Assembly: GCA_019188255.1 (NCBI GenBank)
Contig: JAETXT010000005.1
Coordinates: 1,178,001-1,242,000 of the forward strand
Length of the DNA stretch: 64,000 bases
Reading direction: 5' to 3'
Source: Verticillium longisporum
Taxonomy: Eukaryota > Ascomycota > Sordariomycetes > Glomerellales > Plectosphaerellaceae
Shown: positions 11,227 through 21,266 of the stretch, piece by piece
How the letters are laid out: each line of letters opens with the position of its first letter
How positions within the stretch are numbered: position 1 is the stretch's first letter
Position numbers and translations under genes: made by a program
The notes under the pieces: model-generated
Databases searched by the model: none
What the model saw: only the letters and a program-made list of their open reading frames with translations
What the model was told of the DNA's origin: nothing

Positions 11227-11972
11227 CGAGTCGGCCCCTAAAGCAGTGGTAGCAACCACGACGTCCCCTGGGCCTGGCCCCCTCAACCCCTGAAAGGCAC
11301 CAGTCTTTCCCCTGGAGCCCCCAACGTGCCTTGGCGGGACGGCCTCGCTCTCAGTGGCTGCGCATGACTCTGACGGCTTGGCGGTTGTCCATCCTTCATG
11401 AGAATCATGAGGTATATCCTCTTCCGTCAATTGAGTCGCTCTCTCTCTCTCTCTCTCAAACACAAGAGTCAGAGCGACCTGTCGCCATGAACTCTTCACA
11501 CACGCAAATGACGGCCACTAGCCCATCTGGAGAATGCGGGGAACAGCACGTCCAACACGAGGCGGGAAATCCATATTCACTCTTACATGGCACACCCGCG
11601 CATGACTCGCAGGCTTCCAGAACCATTTGGTGTCCCCCTAGCCCCGATGGGGCACGCCTCAGGGGTTTCTTGGGATGGATGCAGTCGCCCGTCCTATCAT
11701 TCGGCCGAGACGATGGCGACCCTCTGGTAATGACCACGACTTCAATACTATTGCCATTGTGAACTGCCTCGCATGGTGATATACACGTCTGATTCTAGAC
11801 ACTCGCTTGTCTTGCTAATGATACAGCCGCCATGCGGTCCAAGTATACAAAAATGGTACAGCCGCCCCCCTAAGTGAATCAACTCTTCAAGGCACAATGC
11901 CTCCCCGAAATACCTTATGATGCTGGTAGTTTTCCTGCCAAAACGCCCTCGTATCCCAAAAACGCCGTCTCG

Positions 11973-12020
11973 TGCACCATGCACCACGCACCATGCACCA
12001 TGCACTATGCAATATGCACC
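11973..12020. repeat. short tandem repeat of CACCATG/CATGCAC units
   Basis: About six imperfect 7-bp copies (gcaccat / gcaccac / gcacta) stand just downstream of the RPO41 stop codon, in its likely 3' UTR. A simple slippage-type repeat. Confidence 0.7.
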
Positions 12021-12038
12021 CTACACCCGCGCATCACC

Positions 12039-15000
12039 TCACGAGAAGAAATACTCGCTCTCCCGTAGTCGTCGCACGTCGAAATCGCCCTTCTTCGGGA
12101 TCGCCGGGAACGACAACGGCAACCAGATCTGGATCGTCCTCTGCACCGGCTTGCGCTTCTTCGACTCCTCCGACGCGAACACGACGCTGGTGAAGTGCGA
12201 CTTGTCCATGGCGCTGACCACCTTGCCCCAGTCCTCCGTCGTCGCGCCCTCGTCGGCCGTGGCCGCCGACGACGCCTCCTCGACGTCCTCGCCCTCCTCG
12301 CCGCCCTCGCCCGCATACTCGGCGCGCGCCGCGGCGAGCGCCTCGGCCTGGATCGCTTCAATCGAGTTGGCGCCCTCGGGAATCTCGCCGAGACCGAGCT
12401 CCTCCATGTCCTCCGGCTGCGCGAGCGCCTCGGATGACGCCATCGAATCAAAAATGCTCGCCGGCGTCACCATCTGACGGCCCTCTTCGACCTGCGCCGC
12501 ATCGTCGGAACGCAGCAGCTGCTGCCTCTTGTACTCCAGCAGAAGCTCCTCCTTGGTGTTCATCCTGTTCTGCTTGCGCCACGCCGCAACCTCCTTCTCG
12601 ACCGCCGTGCCGTAGTTGACCTTGGCCAGGTAGATGGAGCCCTTGTACCGAGCCTCAAACTCGGCAGCGAGGCGCCCGATGACGTCTTCTTCGTGAATGC
12701 GGATGAACGAGTCGCGAAGCACGCGGTTCATCGAGTCAATGTCGGCGGCGTGGGTCCAGAACGAGTCGTGAACGGCGGCGAACGACAGCCCCAGCTCCGA
12801 GCACTCGAGTGCCGAGAGCAGCATGTGCGTGGCGTCGAGGGAGTGGATAAAGTTGGGCGGGAACGCTTGCAGCTGCTTCTTGCGGTTGACGGGGTCGGAA
12901 CGTTCCGGCACCGTGAGCGACAAGTCCTGCAGAGACGTCTTGATGATGCGCGTGCCTGACTTGCGGTACGGTTGAGCGACGGGCATGCGGAGAGGCGTCG
13001 TCCACACAATCGTGGCGCGGAACTGCGCGAGAAGGTCATCCGTCGACGACTCCTTCTTCTCTGTAATCTTGAACCGGTTGACCGACGATGGCGAGACGAT
13101 GATGCCGTCAGCCGCGATCCGCTCTAGCTGCTCCGCGGAGAGGGCACGGCAAACGCGGCCACCAATCTCACCCAGCCAGTACTGAATATCGTGGGCGCCC
13201 CTGAACATGGACGACAGAGCCTTGAAGATGAGAGTCGCAATGTACGAGGCAAGCATCATTGAGCTGATGCCACTCTCTATGGGAAGATTGGGGTAAATGG
13301 CATCAAGCTGCTTGAGGACCTGCTTCTTGGCGCCCTGGAACGTGACACCGTACACGTTGGTCATGACAGTCTGCTTGACGACCTTTCGCGTGATCTTGCC
13401 GTTGACTGCAATGGCGAATGGGTTGTTCGTCTCGAGATCCTTCGCGATGTAGTCCTTGACAATGTTGGCAACGGCTGAGTAGACGTCTGCAGGCTTGTCG
13501 CCGGGCTCGAGGTTGACCTGCTTGGCACCCCATGTGTCTCCGCCCAGTGCGGCGTAGTGCTGAAGACCGTTGCACGTTCCATCCTGGTGTACGGGAAGGT
13601 GAGACACAAACTTGGTCGGCTCCGGCGATTCAAGCGCGGCCTTGAGCTCAAAGCACGCGGCAAGGCACTGCCACGGGTCCTCAGCCTTGAGCCACCACCG
13701 GTTGCCCTCCATGGGCTTGCTGGCCGAGTCGAAGATGTTGACCAGATTGTCCATGGCGAAAGACTCGCGGTCCCGCAGACTGGCCTTGTCGAAACCGTAG
13801 ACATTGGCGAGGTGAACCTTCAGCCACTTGAGGCCCTTTTCACCAAGCTCCTTGCCATCGGCAAGGCGGAGGAGGCCGCGGACGTGATCGGCGCCCATGT
13901 GGTTGAGATATGTTGGCAAGGGGTATGCGCGGCCTCGAAAATCGATGTTGTGGGGGAAGTAGAAGGTCTGGTTGCGGAAGGCGCGAGCAATCTCAAGCTG
14001 GAAGTTCATGAAGCAACGAACAGAATGTAGACCACCTCGCTCATTTTCGGCAGCCTTGACAGCGCGAAGCCAAAGGCGACGCTCCGTCGGGTCTTCAGAC
14101 GCGGCAGGTTCGGTAGGGACGTGAACATCAGGGTTCAGGGCGGGAATGTTTGCGAGGGCCGTTCCACTGTTCCATGCTGCGAGCATGACCTCGAGGATAG
14201 GTGCGTTGATGCGCCATGCCGTTTGGCCCAAGACGTCGAGGCCCTTGAAGATCTGGTCCATGTCACCTCGAGCAATGGCAGCCTCGGTGTAGATTCTCTG
14301 ATCCTTGTCACCGTGCTTGACGCGGACGAGGTTACTCGTGCTCTCAAGGAAGCCACCCTTGTCGAATTTGGACCATGGCTCGGGCTTGACAACCATGGGC
14401 AAGTGCTTGGCGAGGAAATCGCCTTGCGGCTCGCGCTTCATAATGTTGACGAGCTCCTTGTTGAGCAGGACCATGCCGATCTTCTTACCACGGCGGAGCT
14501 GGGTGGCGTGCGAGAAGGCCGGCTGGTATTGACTGATGAGCGTCTTGGTCTCGGGGTGTTCCTTGACGACCTTGATCTTGGCCGTATCGATTAGAGCGGA
14601 AAGAAGAGCAGCGGCAACCTTGGCCTTGACGGCAACAGGCCACGGAGTGTCTGCCCTTGGCTCAGTGTCCTTGGCGAGCGGCTTGACTTCGCCCTCGGCG
14701 CCGAGCTCAGCGCGCACAGCATCTAGCTTTGACGACTTGCTGGCGACCTGCACAACCCGCCTCCGCTTCGACTTGTTTGTCTTCGTCTTGCTGTTCTGGA
14801 CGGTCAGTTGCGCGCGAATATCCTCCTCAGCCAGCTTCGCGAGGCTGCTCAGAGCTGCCGAGAGGGGCATGCCCTTGTCGACACCAAGGATGGCCGTGGA
14901 GCTCAGGGTGCCGAGAATTGTTACCGCAGCCAAGCGGCTGGGGGTGGAGAGTCGGAGGAAAGGGCCGTATGTGCAACGATCGTAGTCTTCGGGGGTCTTC

Positions 15001-16268
15001 CTGGGCTTGGCCTCGGCGAGTTCAACCTTGCGCATCTCGTCGGTGAGGCGAGCTTCCAGGGCGAGCTGCCAGTCGTAGAGACGCGAGTTCAAAGAAGCGG
15101 CGGACACGGAGCTGTTGAGACCCATCTTCTTCAGCGATTCGTTCTCCTCGCGCCATCGCTCGACGGCTGCGTCGATACAGTCACGTTCCAGCCGGGCCTG
15201 AATCTCGCGTTGTTGCTCGTAGGAGAGGGTCGAAATATCGCAGTCCTGAGGCATCTTGTCGAAAAGGGTTAGAGTCTGCTTGAGAGTCTTGAGACCGAAT
15301 CCCTTTTGAGGGGTGGCCAGGACTTCAGGAAGCTCGCCAAGAAGCTGGGGCGGGAGGCGAGTGGGCTGGGTGGCTTTTTCCTCGGCTTCCTCAACTGCGG
15401 CAGAAGGCTCTTCGGGGGCGAGGTTGTACGTTGGGCAGACTTCTGTGATGGTGGCAAGATCTTGATCATTCAGAATGTCGGCCATGGACAAGACCCGCAG
15501 ACCAGCCTCGCCCGGTGCCATGCTCATATAACGCAGCACCAGGCGGTCGAGCCTGCCGGGCTGGTGTTCAGAGAGCAGAGAAGCCTTCAACATGCATGCC
15601 ACGGTCTCGGCGGTCTGAGGCAGACCCTTGCCACGAACGAACAGCTCGTACCACTTGTGCAGATCTCCGGCTTGTTTCCTGTCAGGATGCGAGCGCAGCT
15701 GCTCGAGAGAGGCCCGCAGGAACTGGTTGCCAAGAATCATGAGCTCCTGGCTCGGTACGCCCTCCACTGCACCGAGACGCTTGAGGACGAGGCCAGCACG
15801 TTCCAGGTTGTCGACTCGGAGGCAGGCGTCGAAGATGGCGACCATCTCATCCACGTCACCAGGGACGCCCGTGAGACTTGTTCGGGCTCGGGGAATAGGG
15901 GCCGTAGCCTCCTGAACCCCCAGGGGCGAAGAGGGGTCAAAGGCGCGGAGGTCGTGGTATCTGGGTCGGTTGATCATCGAAGGATAGGCGGGCATCGCTG
16001 CGGCCTTCATGCCGCCAAAGGACGATGGCTCCGTGAGAGGGACGTCGTCCATTGCGGTGGCCAGAGTGCGTCCGTGGGAAAATCCTGCGGCAGCGCCGAA
16101 GCTTCGCCTCCTCTTGAAGATCCGCAGCTCAGATTTCGTGACGAGGCTTCTCCTGCTGGAGCATGCCAAATTTGTGCTTGCACTGATGCATTTTATGAGA
16201 GGTTGGGATGGCCGTAATGTGGCGGCGTGATGGAGGCTAAGGTGTCTTCTGCCTGATCGCATGAGCAT
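12039..16268 (-). CDS. rpo41: mitochondrial DNA-directed RNA polymerase
   Basis: One uninterrupted exon encodes about 1409 residues of the T7-like single-subunit RNA polymerase that transcribes mitochondrial DNA (RPO41 in yeast, cyt-5 in Neurospora). The hallmarks are present: HQDGTCNGLQHYAALGGD (about residues 890-907, catalytic palm Asp), RKVVKQTVMTNVYGVTFQGA in the O-helix (about 955-975), FPPNFIHSLDATHML (about 1135-1150) and AAVHDSFWTHA (about 1165-1175, second palm Asp). The N-terminus is rich in Arg, Ser and Leu and lacks early acidic residues, as a mitochondrial targeting signal should. I chose the ATG at 16268 (MLMRSGRRHL) because the upstream open frame has no ATG; the one at 16262 is also possible. 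A C-terminal tail of about 150 residues, acidic and Ala/Glu-rich, follows the core. The gene is divergent from ATP25. Confidence 0.96.
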   Translation of the reverse strand: MLMRSGRRHLSLHHAATLRPSQPLIKCISASTNLACSSRRSLVTKSELRIFKRRRSFGAAAGFSHGRTLATAMDDVPLTEPSSFGGMKAAAMPAYPSMINRPRYHDLRAFDPSSPLGVQEATAPIPRARTSLTGVPGDVDEMVAIFDACLRVDNLERAGLVLKRLGAVEGVPSQELMILGNQFLRASLEQLRSHPDRKQAGDLHKWYELFVRGKGLPQTAETVACMLKASLLSEHQPGRLDRLVLRYMSMAPGEAGLRVLSMADILNDQDLATITEVCPTYNLAPEEPSAAVEEAEEKATQPTRLPPQLLGELPEVLATPQKGFGLKTLKQTLTLFDKMPQDCDISTLSYEQQREIQARLERDCIDAAVERWREENESLKKMGLNSSVSAASLNSRLYDWQLALEARLTDEMRKVELAEAKPRKTPEDYDRCTYGPFLRLSTPSRLAAVTILGTLSSTAILGVDKGMPLSAALSSLAKLAEEDIRAQLTVQNSKTKTNKSKRRRVVQVASKSSKLDAVRAELGAEGEVKPLAKDTEPRADTPWPVAVKAKVAAALLSALIDTAKIKVVKEHPETKTLISQYQPAFSHATQLRRGKKIGMVLLNKELVNIMKREPQGDFLAKHLPMVVKPEPWSKFDKGGFLESTSNLVRVKHGDKDQRIYTEAAIARGDMDQIFKGLDVLGQTAWRINAPILEVMLAAWNSGTALANIPALNPDVHVPTEPAASEDPTERRLWLRAVKAAENERGGLHSVRCFMNFQLEIARAFRNQTFYFPHNIDFRGRAYPLPTYLNHMGADHVRGLLRLADGKELGEKGLKWLKVHLANVYGFDKASLRDRESFAMDNLVNIFDSASKPMEGNRWWLKAEDPWQCLAACFELKAALESPEPTKFVSHLPVHQDGTCNGLQHYAALGGDTWGAKQVNLEPGDKPADVYSAVANIVKDYIAKDLETNNPFAIAVNGKITRKVVKQTVMTNVYGVTFQGAKKQVLKQLDAIYPNLPIESGISSMMLASYIATLIFKALSSMFRGAHDIQYWLGEIGGRVCRALSAEQLERIAADGIIVSPSSVNRFKITEKKESSTDDLLAQFRATIVWTTPLRMPVAQPYRKSGTRIIKTSLQDLSLTVPERSDPVNRKKQLQAFPPNFIHSLDATHMLLSALECSELGLSFAAVHDSFWTHAADIDSMNRVLRDSFIRIHEEDVIGRLAAEFEARYKGSIYLAKVNYGTAVEKEVAAWRKQNRMNTKEELLLEYKRQQLLRSDDAAQVEEGRQMVTPASIFDSMASSEALAQPEDMEELGLGEIPEGANSIEAIQAEALAAARAEYAGEGGEEGEDVEEASSAATADEGATTEDWGKVVSAMDKSHFTSVVFASEESKKRKPVQRTIQIWLPLSFPAIPKKGDFDVRRLRESEYFFS

Positions 16269-16861
16269 CTTGACGAATTTGCTGGGGCACGCGATAGGGA
16301 GGAATTCGGAAGGACTGGGGTAGCTCGGTGAGCTGGCGGGATGTCGAAGAGTCAAGAAACAAACAAGTACATGGGATAAGAAAGGCAGATAATTAAAGAT
16401 CTAATGCTGGATGGGAGGGAATGTGGACGTCTATTGCGCTGGGACGTGTCGCAGGTGGTGAACGGCGATGGGGAGCAGAGACAAGAGGTAATCGTCCAAG
16501 ACTCTCTCGTCGATAAGGAGTCGACGCTGAGCTCCCCGAAATTTTTGCCCTTGGCTGCCGGGGTCCTGCGACCCACCTGCTCCTGTGACTGGCCAATTGC
16601 GATTCTGTCATACCACGGTCACGTGCTCTCGTGCTTGCCACAACGCCTGACGGGACGCGAAGACGCGGAAAGTGGGACAAACCAGGACTTTGGGTTCTTG
16701 CCAGCCTTGCCAGTGTTGAAGCTTTCTTTTGGCTGCAAGAGTCCGCCGTACGCCGTACTGAAACCTTCCATTTTTTGACGTGCCAGATTAGGCAGGCTGT
16801 GCATGTCGAAGCATCGGAAACTATCTACCACCTCTCCATCCAAGGACCTGCCACCCCTACA
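16269..16861. promoter_or_regulatory. shared divergent promoter of RPO41 and ATP25
   Basis: This 593-bp interval is the only DNA between the start codons of two genes for mitochondrial gene expression. It contains GGTCACGTG at 16617-16625 (an E-box of the bHLH type) and a CCAAT box near 16593. A common promoter is an inference from the arrangement and from related function; the motifs are visible but their use is untested. Confidence 0.55.
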
Positions 16862-18754
16862 ATGGCGTCTCGACCGGCAATGACGGCATTAGGCTGCTTC
16901 CGATGCAGGACAGCCGCTCTCAGGGCTGTGGCCTCGGCGTCTCGGCCAGCTCTTCGATCACAGGCAGCTCCATCTCGAATCATCCGCAGCTCTGTGCCAG
17001 CGACCCGATCCTTCACATCCGCCCGCACGGGAGGCGCTCTTCAATCCAAAGATACAGACCCTGAGCTCCGGGAGAAGCCTTCCGTCACGATAGAGGAACC
17101 AAAGGCCGTGGAAGATGCGATCGATGCGTTGGAAGCTGCCTCCATCGCCGAGGCCGACACCAGCGCTGGCGACGACAAGACTACCGAAGCAAGCTCCGAA
17201 ACGCCGTGGTATCTCCAGGTCGATGCGCCCGTCCATGCGCCCACGCAGCATGTCCCTACCCTCCCCACAGTCCCCGATGGCGCGCCCTCAATCCTCGAGC
17301 ACATCATGAAATTTGCCTACGAGGAGATGGGCCTCGACGACCTGGAACTTCTTGACCTTCGTGAAATGGACCCCCCGCCAGCCCTGGGCCCCAACCTCCT
17401 TATGCTCTTTGGTACCGCGCGAGGCGAACGCCACCTTCACGTCTCATCCAGCCGACTGGTCAAGTGGCTGCGTAACAAGTACAAGATTGACGCCAGCGCC
17501 GCGGGCCTCATTGGCCCTGGCGAGCTGAAGACCAAGCTGCGCAGACTGCGAAAGAAGGCGAAACTCATGGGCACCAGCGCTGTGGTGCAGGGCGGCGACG
17601 ATGGCATTACGACTGGCTGGATTTGTGTCAACCTGGGCACCCAAGGCTCGGACGTCAAGGAGGCCGCCAGCTTCGACAGCTTGGGCCAGATGTCTGGATT
17701 CAGTGGACCTGCTACCGGCACGACACTTGTCGTCCAGGTCATGACGGAATCCCGCCGGACAGAGTTGAACCTCGAACACCTCTGGATGGGCCAGTTGAGG
17801 AGAGCCAACGAGGCGAAAAATACGCTCGAGGTGGACGCCGAGGAGAAGGCCTTTTATGCCAAGTTTGGCGCAAAGCCTCCCAAGCCGAAAACCCGGGTGC
17901 AGCCGAAGCCAGCGTTCGCCCAGAAGAGGGGATTTTCCACCTCTGCGAGGCAGCTTGCGACGCCCTCTGTTGCCCAAGGTCTCGAAACGGACGTCGACGC
18001 CATACTCAAGGATGCCCGTCTGAAGATTGACGACATTCGGGAAGGAGGCGCTCCCGTGACGGCGGAAAACGGACTCAAGCTGCTGGGCTCCATCTTTCGG
18101 TCCGTCCCCGTCGATGAAGACATATCTGTCGAGCAGGCCACCCTTGCTTTGTCGCTGCTCGAGACCATGACGGGACGCGGTCTGCCGATCCTGAACCACG
18201 ACGTTCTCGTCACGATGATTGAGTCGATCGTCAAGTCGGGCGCGCAGGGTGACCGCATCCGCCAGATCCAGAGCAACGTCGAGTACCTCCTCACGCACGC
18301 CGTCACGACCTGCCCCAGCGAGATGCACCTTCTCCGCCTGCTCGAGGCGTACCACCGCCAGAAGAACCTCGACCGCTTCTGGCAGACGTGGCGCACGCCG
18401 CCGCGCCACGGCGCCCCGCGCGGGCCCCTCCTCTACCGGTACATGTTTGAGCGCGCCGCCATGCTCAAGCGCCGGGACTGGTGCATCGAGGTGCTGCGGC
18501 ATTGCGCGCCCGAGATGATGCACGAGGCGCCGCCCGTGCTGCCGGTCGGCGAGGTCTGGAAGGCGCTGCGGGCGTGCCTCCTGGTCGTCGACGCGGGCGC
18601 CGAGGCGCTGGCCGAGACGCCGCCCGTGCTGCGCGAGACGACGGCCAGCAAGGAGGAGTGGATCGTCAAGAGGAAGGCCAATGCCGAGTTTGTTAAAATG
18701 TACCGGGATTTCGACGCGACGAGACAGCGCATCGAGAAGACGGGGCGTCTCTGA
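16862..18754 (+). CDS. atp25: ATPase synthesis protein 25, mitochondrial
   Basis: A single exon of 630 codons. The N-terminus MASRPAMTALGCFRCRTAAL and the following Arg/Ala/Ser-rich stretch form a typical mitochondrial presequence. Next comes an RsfS/DUF143-like domain (about residues 140-290) with GPNLLMLFGTARGERHLHVS, KLRRLRKKAKL and TTGWICVNLGTQG. The C-terminal half (about 340-630) is helical and corresponds to the ATP25 mRNA-stabilising domain. In yeast the N-terminal piece acts on the mitoribosome like RsfS, and the C-terminal piece stabilises the OLI1/ATP9 mRNA; the protein is cleaved between them. A second presequence-like string, RGFSTSARQLATP at about residue 360, stands where the C-terminal part begins and may mark the processing site (inference). 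The ATG at 16862 is preferred over an upstream in-frame one at 16631, whose extra residues do not look like a targeting signal. Confidence 0.93.
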   Translation: MASRPAMTALGCFRCRTAALRAVASASRPALRSQAAPSRIIRSSVPATRSFTSARTGGALQSKDTDPELREKPSVTIEEPKAVEDAIDALEAASIAEADTSAGDDKTTEASSETPWYLQVDAPVHAPTQHVPTLPTVPDGAPSILEHIMKFAYEEMGLDDLELLDLREMDPPPALGPNLLMLFGTARGERHLHVSSSRLVKWLRNKYKIDASAAGLIGPGELKTKLRRLRKKAKLMGTSAVVQGGDDGITTGWICVNLGTQGSDVKEAASFDSLGQMSGFSGPATGTTLVVQVMTESRRTELNLEHLWMGQLRRANEAKNTLEVDAEEKAFYAKFGAKPPKPKTRVQPKPAFAQKRGFSTSARQLATPSVAQGLETDVDAILKDARLKIDDIREGGAPVTAENGLKLLGSIFRSVPVDEDISVEQATLALSLLETMTGRGLPILNHDVLVTMIESIVKSGAQGDRIRQIQSNVEYLLTHAVTTCPSEMHLLRLLEAYHRQKNLDRFWQTWRTPPRHGAPRGPLLYRYMFERAAMLKRRDWCIEVLRHCAPEMMHEAPPVLPVGEVWKALRACLLVVDAGAEALAETPPVLRETTASKEEWIVKRKANAEFVKMYRDFDATRQRIEKTGRL

Positions 18755-19351
18755 GGTAGGGGGATGTATAAAATGTACGACCGTGTATAGCAGTGTAAGA
18801 TTTAGTAGGCATCTGGCAAGGCATCAACTGTCATAGGCATAGGAGCGGCGCACTCGAGGTGACAATTTTCATCTACTCGTCTAATCATTGGAATGTCGGG
18901 CTGTGATACACGTGATAAATGCCAGTTTGGGACGTTTCTGCTATTTTGCTGTTTTAAAAGATAATATTGGGAGGTGTAGAAGTTGTCCTCCAGGTTGGCT
19001 TGGGGTTCTCAACCTGATTATGTTTGCATGGCGATGTCATGTTCACACGAGTTCGGGCCCCCAAGTGACAGCCTGTACAGTGTTGGCCTTTGGCTGGTTG
19101 GTCTACTGCAGTATGTTATTAAAAAAAACACTCGAACGAAAATGATGGTCTCACGAAACGAAATTGAACATTGGAATCATACTTCATTGATTCGCTCCAG
19201 CAACATTCACCATATGGAGGTATGTACACGGACGTGACTGAGCTCAGACTCGTAGGGAAAGATTTGAGCAGCACGGCGCATGGCACTTGACCTCAAGGAT
19301 TGGGGAGGCATACAAAGCAACATGGTCACAGACCGAGGAAAAATCGTGCCA
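18755..19351. other. convergent 3' intergenic region
   Basis: A 597-bp AT-richer spacer between the convergent ATP25 and PPX1 genes. It has an A-run near 19120 and no coding signal. Presumably the two 3' UTRs. Confidence 0.55.
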
Positions 19352-20560
19352 TTACAGCTTTGGACTTTCCTTCAAAGCCTCGCGCAGCATAGGCCCAACC
19401 CTCTTACGGCTGTGCGCCACGTTCCGCTGCTTCCACGCGCGGCGCCACCAACCATTGGACACGTCGTCGAGCCTGCCGTCATCATACGTCTCGAGACCGA
19501 GCTCTCGCTCGTTTGTCTTGACGAACGCCTCGACCGCCTGGGCGGCGCCCTCGCTAAAGGCCCACACGAGGAGCTCCCGCTGAAAGTCGCCGCCAGGGTG
19601 CAACGTCGTCATGACGACGCCGACGTCGAGGCCCCTCTCGTCAACCCAGTCGTTCAGCGCCTTGAGCAGGCCATCCTGGTCGCCGTTCGCCGACTCGTCG
19701 ATGAGGTAGCGCAACCCCTGCGGCACGGCCGACACGCCGAGGACGCGGCCGCCCTCGTCCCACTGCTTGTAGTCCTTGCGCCAGACGTCCCGCAGCGCCA
19801 TGCCCGACAGGTCCTCCTTAACGCGCGACAGCTCGCCGAGGTACGCGTCGCGCCCGTAGGCCTGTTCCTGTCCGGTGCCGACGACGAGGCGCTCGAGAAA
19901 CTCGACGGCGCGCACGTCGCGCGGCGTCGTCTTGTCGGCGGCCTTCAGCCCCGCCGTGTCCACGAGGACGGCAGCGAGACCGAGCCACGCGGCGCCAGCA
20001 TCGGGGGCCTCCTGTGCCGATCGGCCGCCCTGCAACGCATCGTCCCACGCGGGCCGGCACCATTCGACGACGAGGCTCGCGCAGCTGCCGCACGTGTCGA
20101 TGAGGCGCGGCTCGTCGCCCGTCTGGGCCGGCACGCTGCGCTCGTCGGCGTGATGGTCGACGCAGCCGACGACGCGAGAACTGAAGCCGCGCGCGGCGAG
20201 GGTGCCGGTGAGGGCATTGTGGTCGACGAGGACCCAGCGTGTGGACTCGGGGGTCAGGGTGTCGGCTATGTCGTCGAGGGTCAGGAGGTCGCTGGGACGC
20301 AGGCGGGCGCGGGCGAGGGCGGCGGTGAGCTCGGGGCGCAAGGCGAGGTCGGCGCGGGGCAGGTTCGAGAGGGGGATGTGGAGGGTTGGCTGCGCAGGTG
20401 TCGTGCTGCGGAGGTAGGCGTAGAGGACGGCTGAGCAGAGGGAGTCGAGATCTGCGGACTCGTTGCCGACGACGAGGGTGAGGGGCGTGTTTGGGCGGCG
20501 TGGCGCTGTCAGGGCGGCGCGAGCCTGGGCGAGAAAGACGGCGAGAGAGGGCCGGGGCAT
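19352..20560 (-). CDS. ppx1: exopolyphosphatase, DHH family (PPX1-like)
   Basis: A single exon encodes 402 residues, close to yeast Ppx1 (397). The DHH phosphoesterase motifs are in order: VVGNESADLDS (residues 31-40, metal-binding Asp), VLVDHN (110-115), CVDHHADE (133-140, the DHH signature) and CGSCASLVVEW (about 157-167). A DHHA2-like C-terminal domain follows. The enzyme removes terminal phosphate from inorganic polyphosphate, mainly in the cytosol, with Mg2+ or Mn2+. There is no clear targeting signal, although the N-terminus contains several Arg and Ala. The gene is divergent from the glutamine amidotransferase gene across 706 bp. All catalytic motifs look intact. Confidence 0.94.
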   Translation of the reverse strand: MPRPSLAVFLAQARAALTAPRRPNTPLTLVVGNESADLDSLCSAVLYAYLRSTTPAQPTLHIPLSNLPRADLALRPELTAALARARLRPSDLLTLDDIADTLTPESTRWVLVDHNALTGTLAARGFSSRVVGCVDHHADERSVPAQTGDEPRLIDTCGSCASLVVEWCRPAWDDALQGGRSAQEAPDAGAAWLGLAAVLVDTAGLKAADKTTPRDVRAVEFLERLVVGTGQEQAYGRDAYLGELSRVKEDLSGMALRDVWRKDYKQWDEGGRVLGVSAVPQGLRYLIDESANGDQDGLLKALNDWVDERGLDVGVVMTTLHPGGDFQRELLVWAFSEGAAQAVEAFVKTNERELGLETYDDGRLDDVSNGWWRRAWKQRNVAHSRKRVGPMLREALKESPKL

Positions 20561-20613
20561 GTTGTCAGTCGGTCTACCCGAGGGATGCTGGTGATGGAAT
20601 TGGTGACTGGGCT

Positions 20614-20663
20614 AAGCATCAAGCTTCCAGCATCAAGCATGAAGCATGAAGCATCGAGCTTCC
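20614..20663. repeat. tandem repeat of AGCATCAAG/AGCATGA units
   Basis: About five imperfect 7-9-bp units (agcatcaagcttcc, agcatcaagcatga, agcatgaagcatcgagcttcc) lie 55-100 bp upstream of the PPX1 start codon. The AAGCTTCC/GAGCTTCC ends flank the array. Confidence 0.7.
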
Positions 20664-21210
20664 ACTATAAGGTAGCTACCTACCTCGGCGAGGAAGAGGC
20701 ATCGTTGGTGGGGCTTATCGGAGAGCTTTATCTTAGCTTCATGGCCCTTGTATCGTCTTGGCTTGGCTGGTTGAGATGGAGAAGAGCCGCTATCGGCGTG
20801 GTCCCTGAATCGCGGGGTTCTTGGGTAGGAGGTACCCAGAGCGAGCAAGTAGACGAGAAGTGAGGTCAGGCAGGTCCGACCCACCGAGGCACCCTTCTCG
20901 AGGCAAGACATACGGCCCATTCTCGGTCTGACTCGGCATCGTCCCTGCCCGTCTTGTCCGGCATTCTCACCGCCGGTGGTTCTTGCCACGACTTCTCGTC
21001 GCGGCCTCCCTTCTTGATCCTTCTCCTCAACCCCTTCTCCTCCATTCTTTCTCCTCAATCCTTTCTCTTCAATCCACCTGGGCTCGTTCAAGATCTCTAT
21101 CAGAAGTCGTATCTATCAAAAGTCACATTCTTAAGGACTCTGCCATCTACGACAACTGCACATCCTTAAGGACCTCACGAAGAACACCACAGACCTTCAC
21201 AGCACACACG

Positions 21211-21243
21211 GAACACAGAACACAGAACACAGAACACAGAACC
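21211..21243. repeat. GAACACA heptamer tandem repeat in a 5' leader
   Basis: Four perfect GAACACA copies end about 24 bp before the ATG at 21267, so they almost certainly lie in the 5' UTR of the amidotransferase gene. An unstructured A/C-rich leader of this kind should not hinder scanning. Confidence 0.75.
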
Positions 21244-21266
21244 ACACAGTAACAGAAACACACACC

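Larger units (their letters stand above)
10576..12038. other. intergenic region with simple repeats and dyads
   Basis: This 1.46-kb spacer is upstream of the four-helix protein and downstream of RPO41. It holds a run of 23 T at 10629-10651, duplicated TGCCCGCCGTGGGTGG units near 11010-11041, a duplicated GGGAACCAATC near 11091-11112 (two CCAAT boxes), two tandem dyads at 11191-11226, a (CT)n stretch at 11438-11457 and CATGCAC-type repeats at 11973-12020. No open frame here looks coding. Confidence 0.5.
20561..21266. promoter_or_regulatory. divergent promoter region of PPX1 and the glutamine amidotransferase gene
   Basis: This 706-bp interval separates two divergent start codons. It contains a tandem AGCATCAAG/AGCATGAAG repeat at 20614-20663, a TACCTACCT motif near 20678-20685, long pyrimidine-rich tracts at 21005-21080 and a GAACACA repeat just before the downstream ATG. 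The pyrimidine tracts fit fungal promoters and transcription start regions. Confidence 0.45.

Noticed and set aside
15306..16217. A 303-codon plus-strand frame
   Set aside because: Antisense to the N-terminal part of RPO41, no domain.
17444..18523. A 359-codon minus-strand frame
   Set aside because: Antisense shadow of ATP25 in GC-rich coding DNA.
19280..20434. A 384-codon plus-strand frame
   Set aside because: It is the antisense shadow of PPX1, whose DHH motifs are clear on the minus strand.
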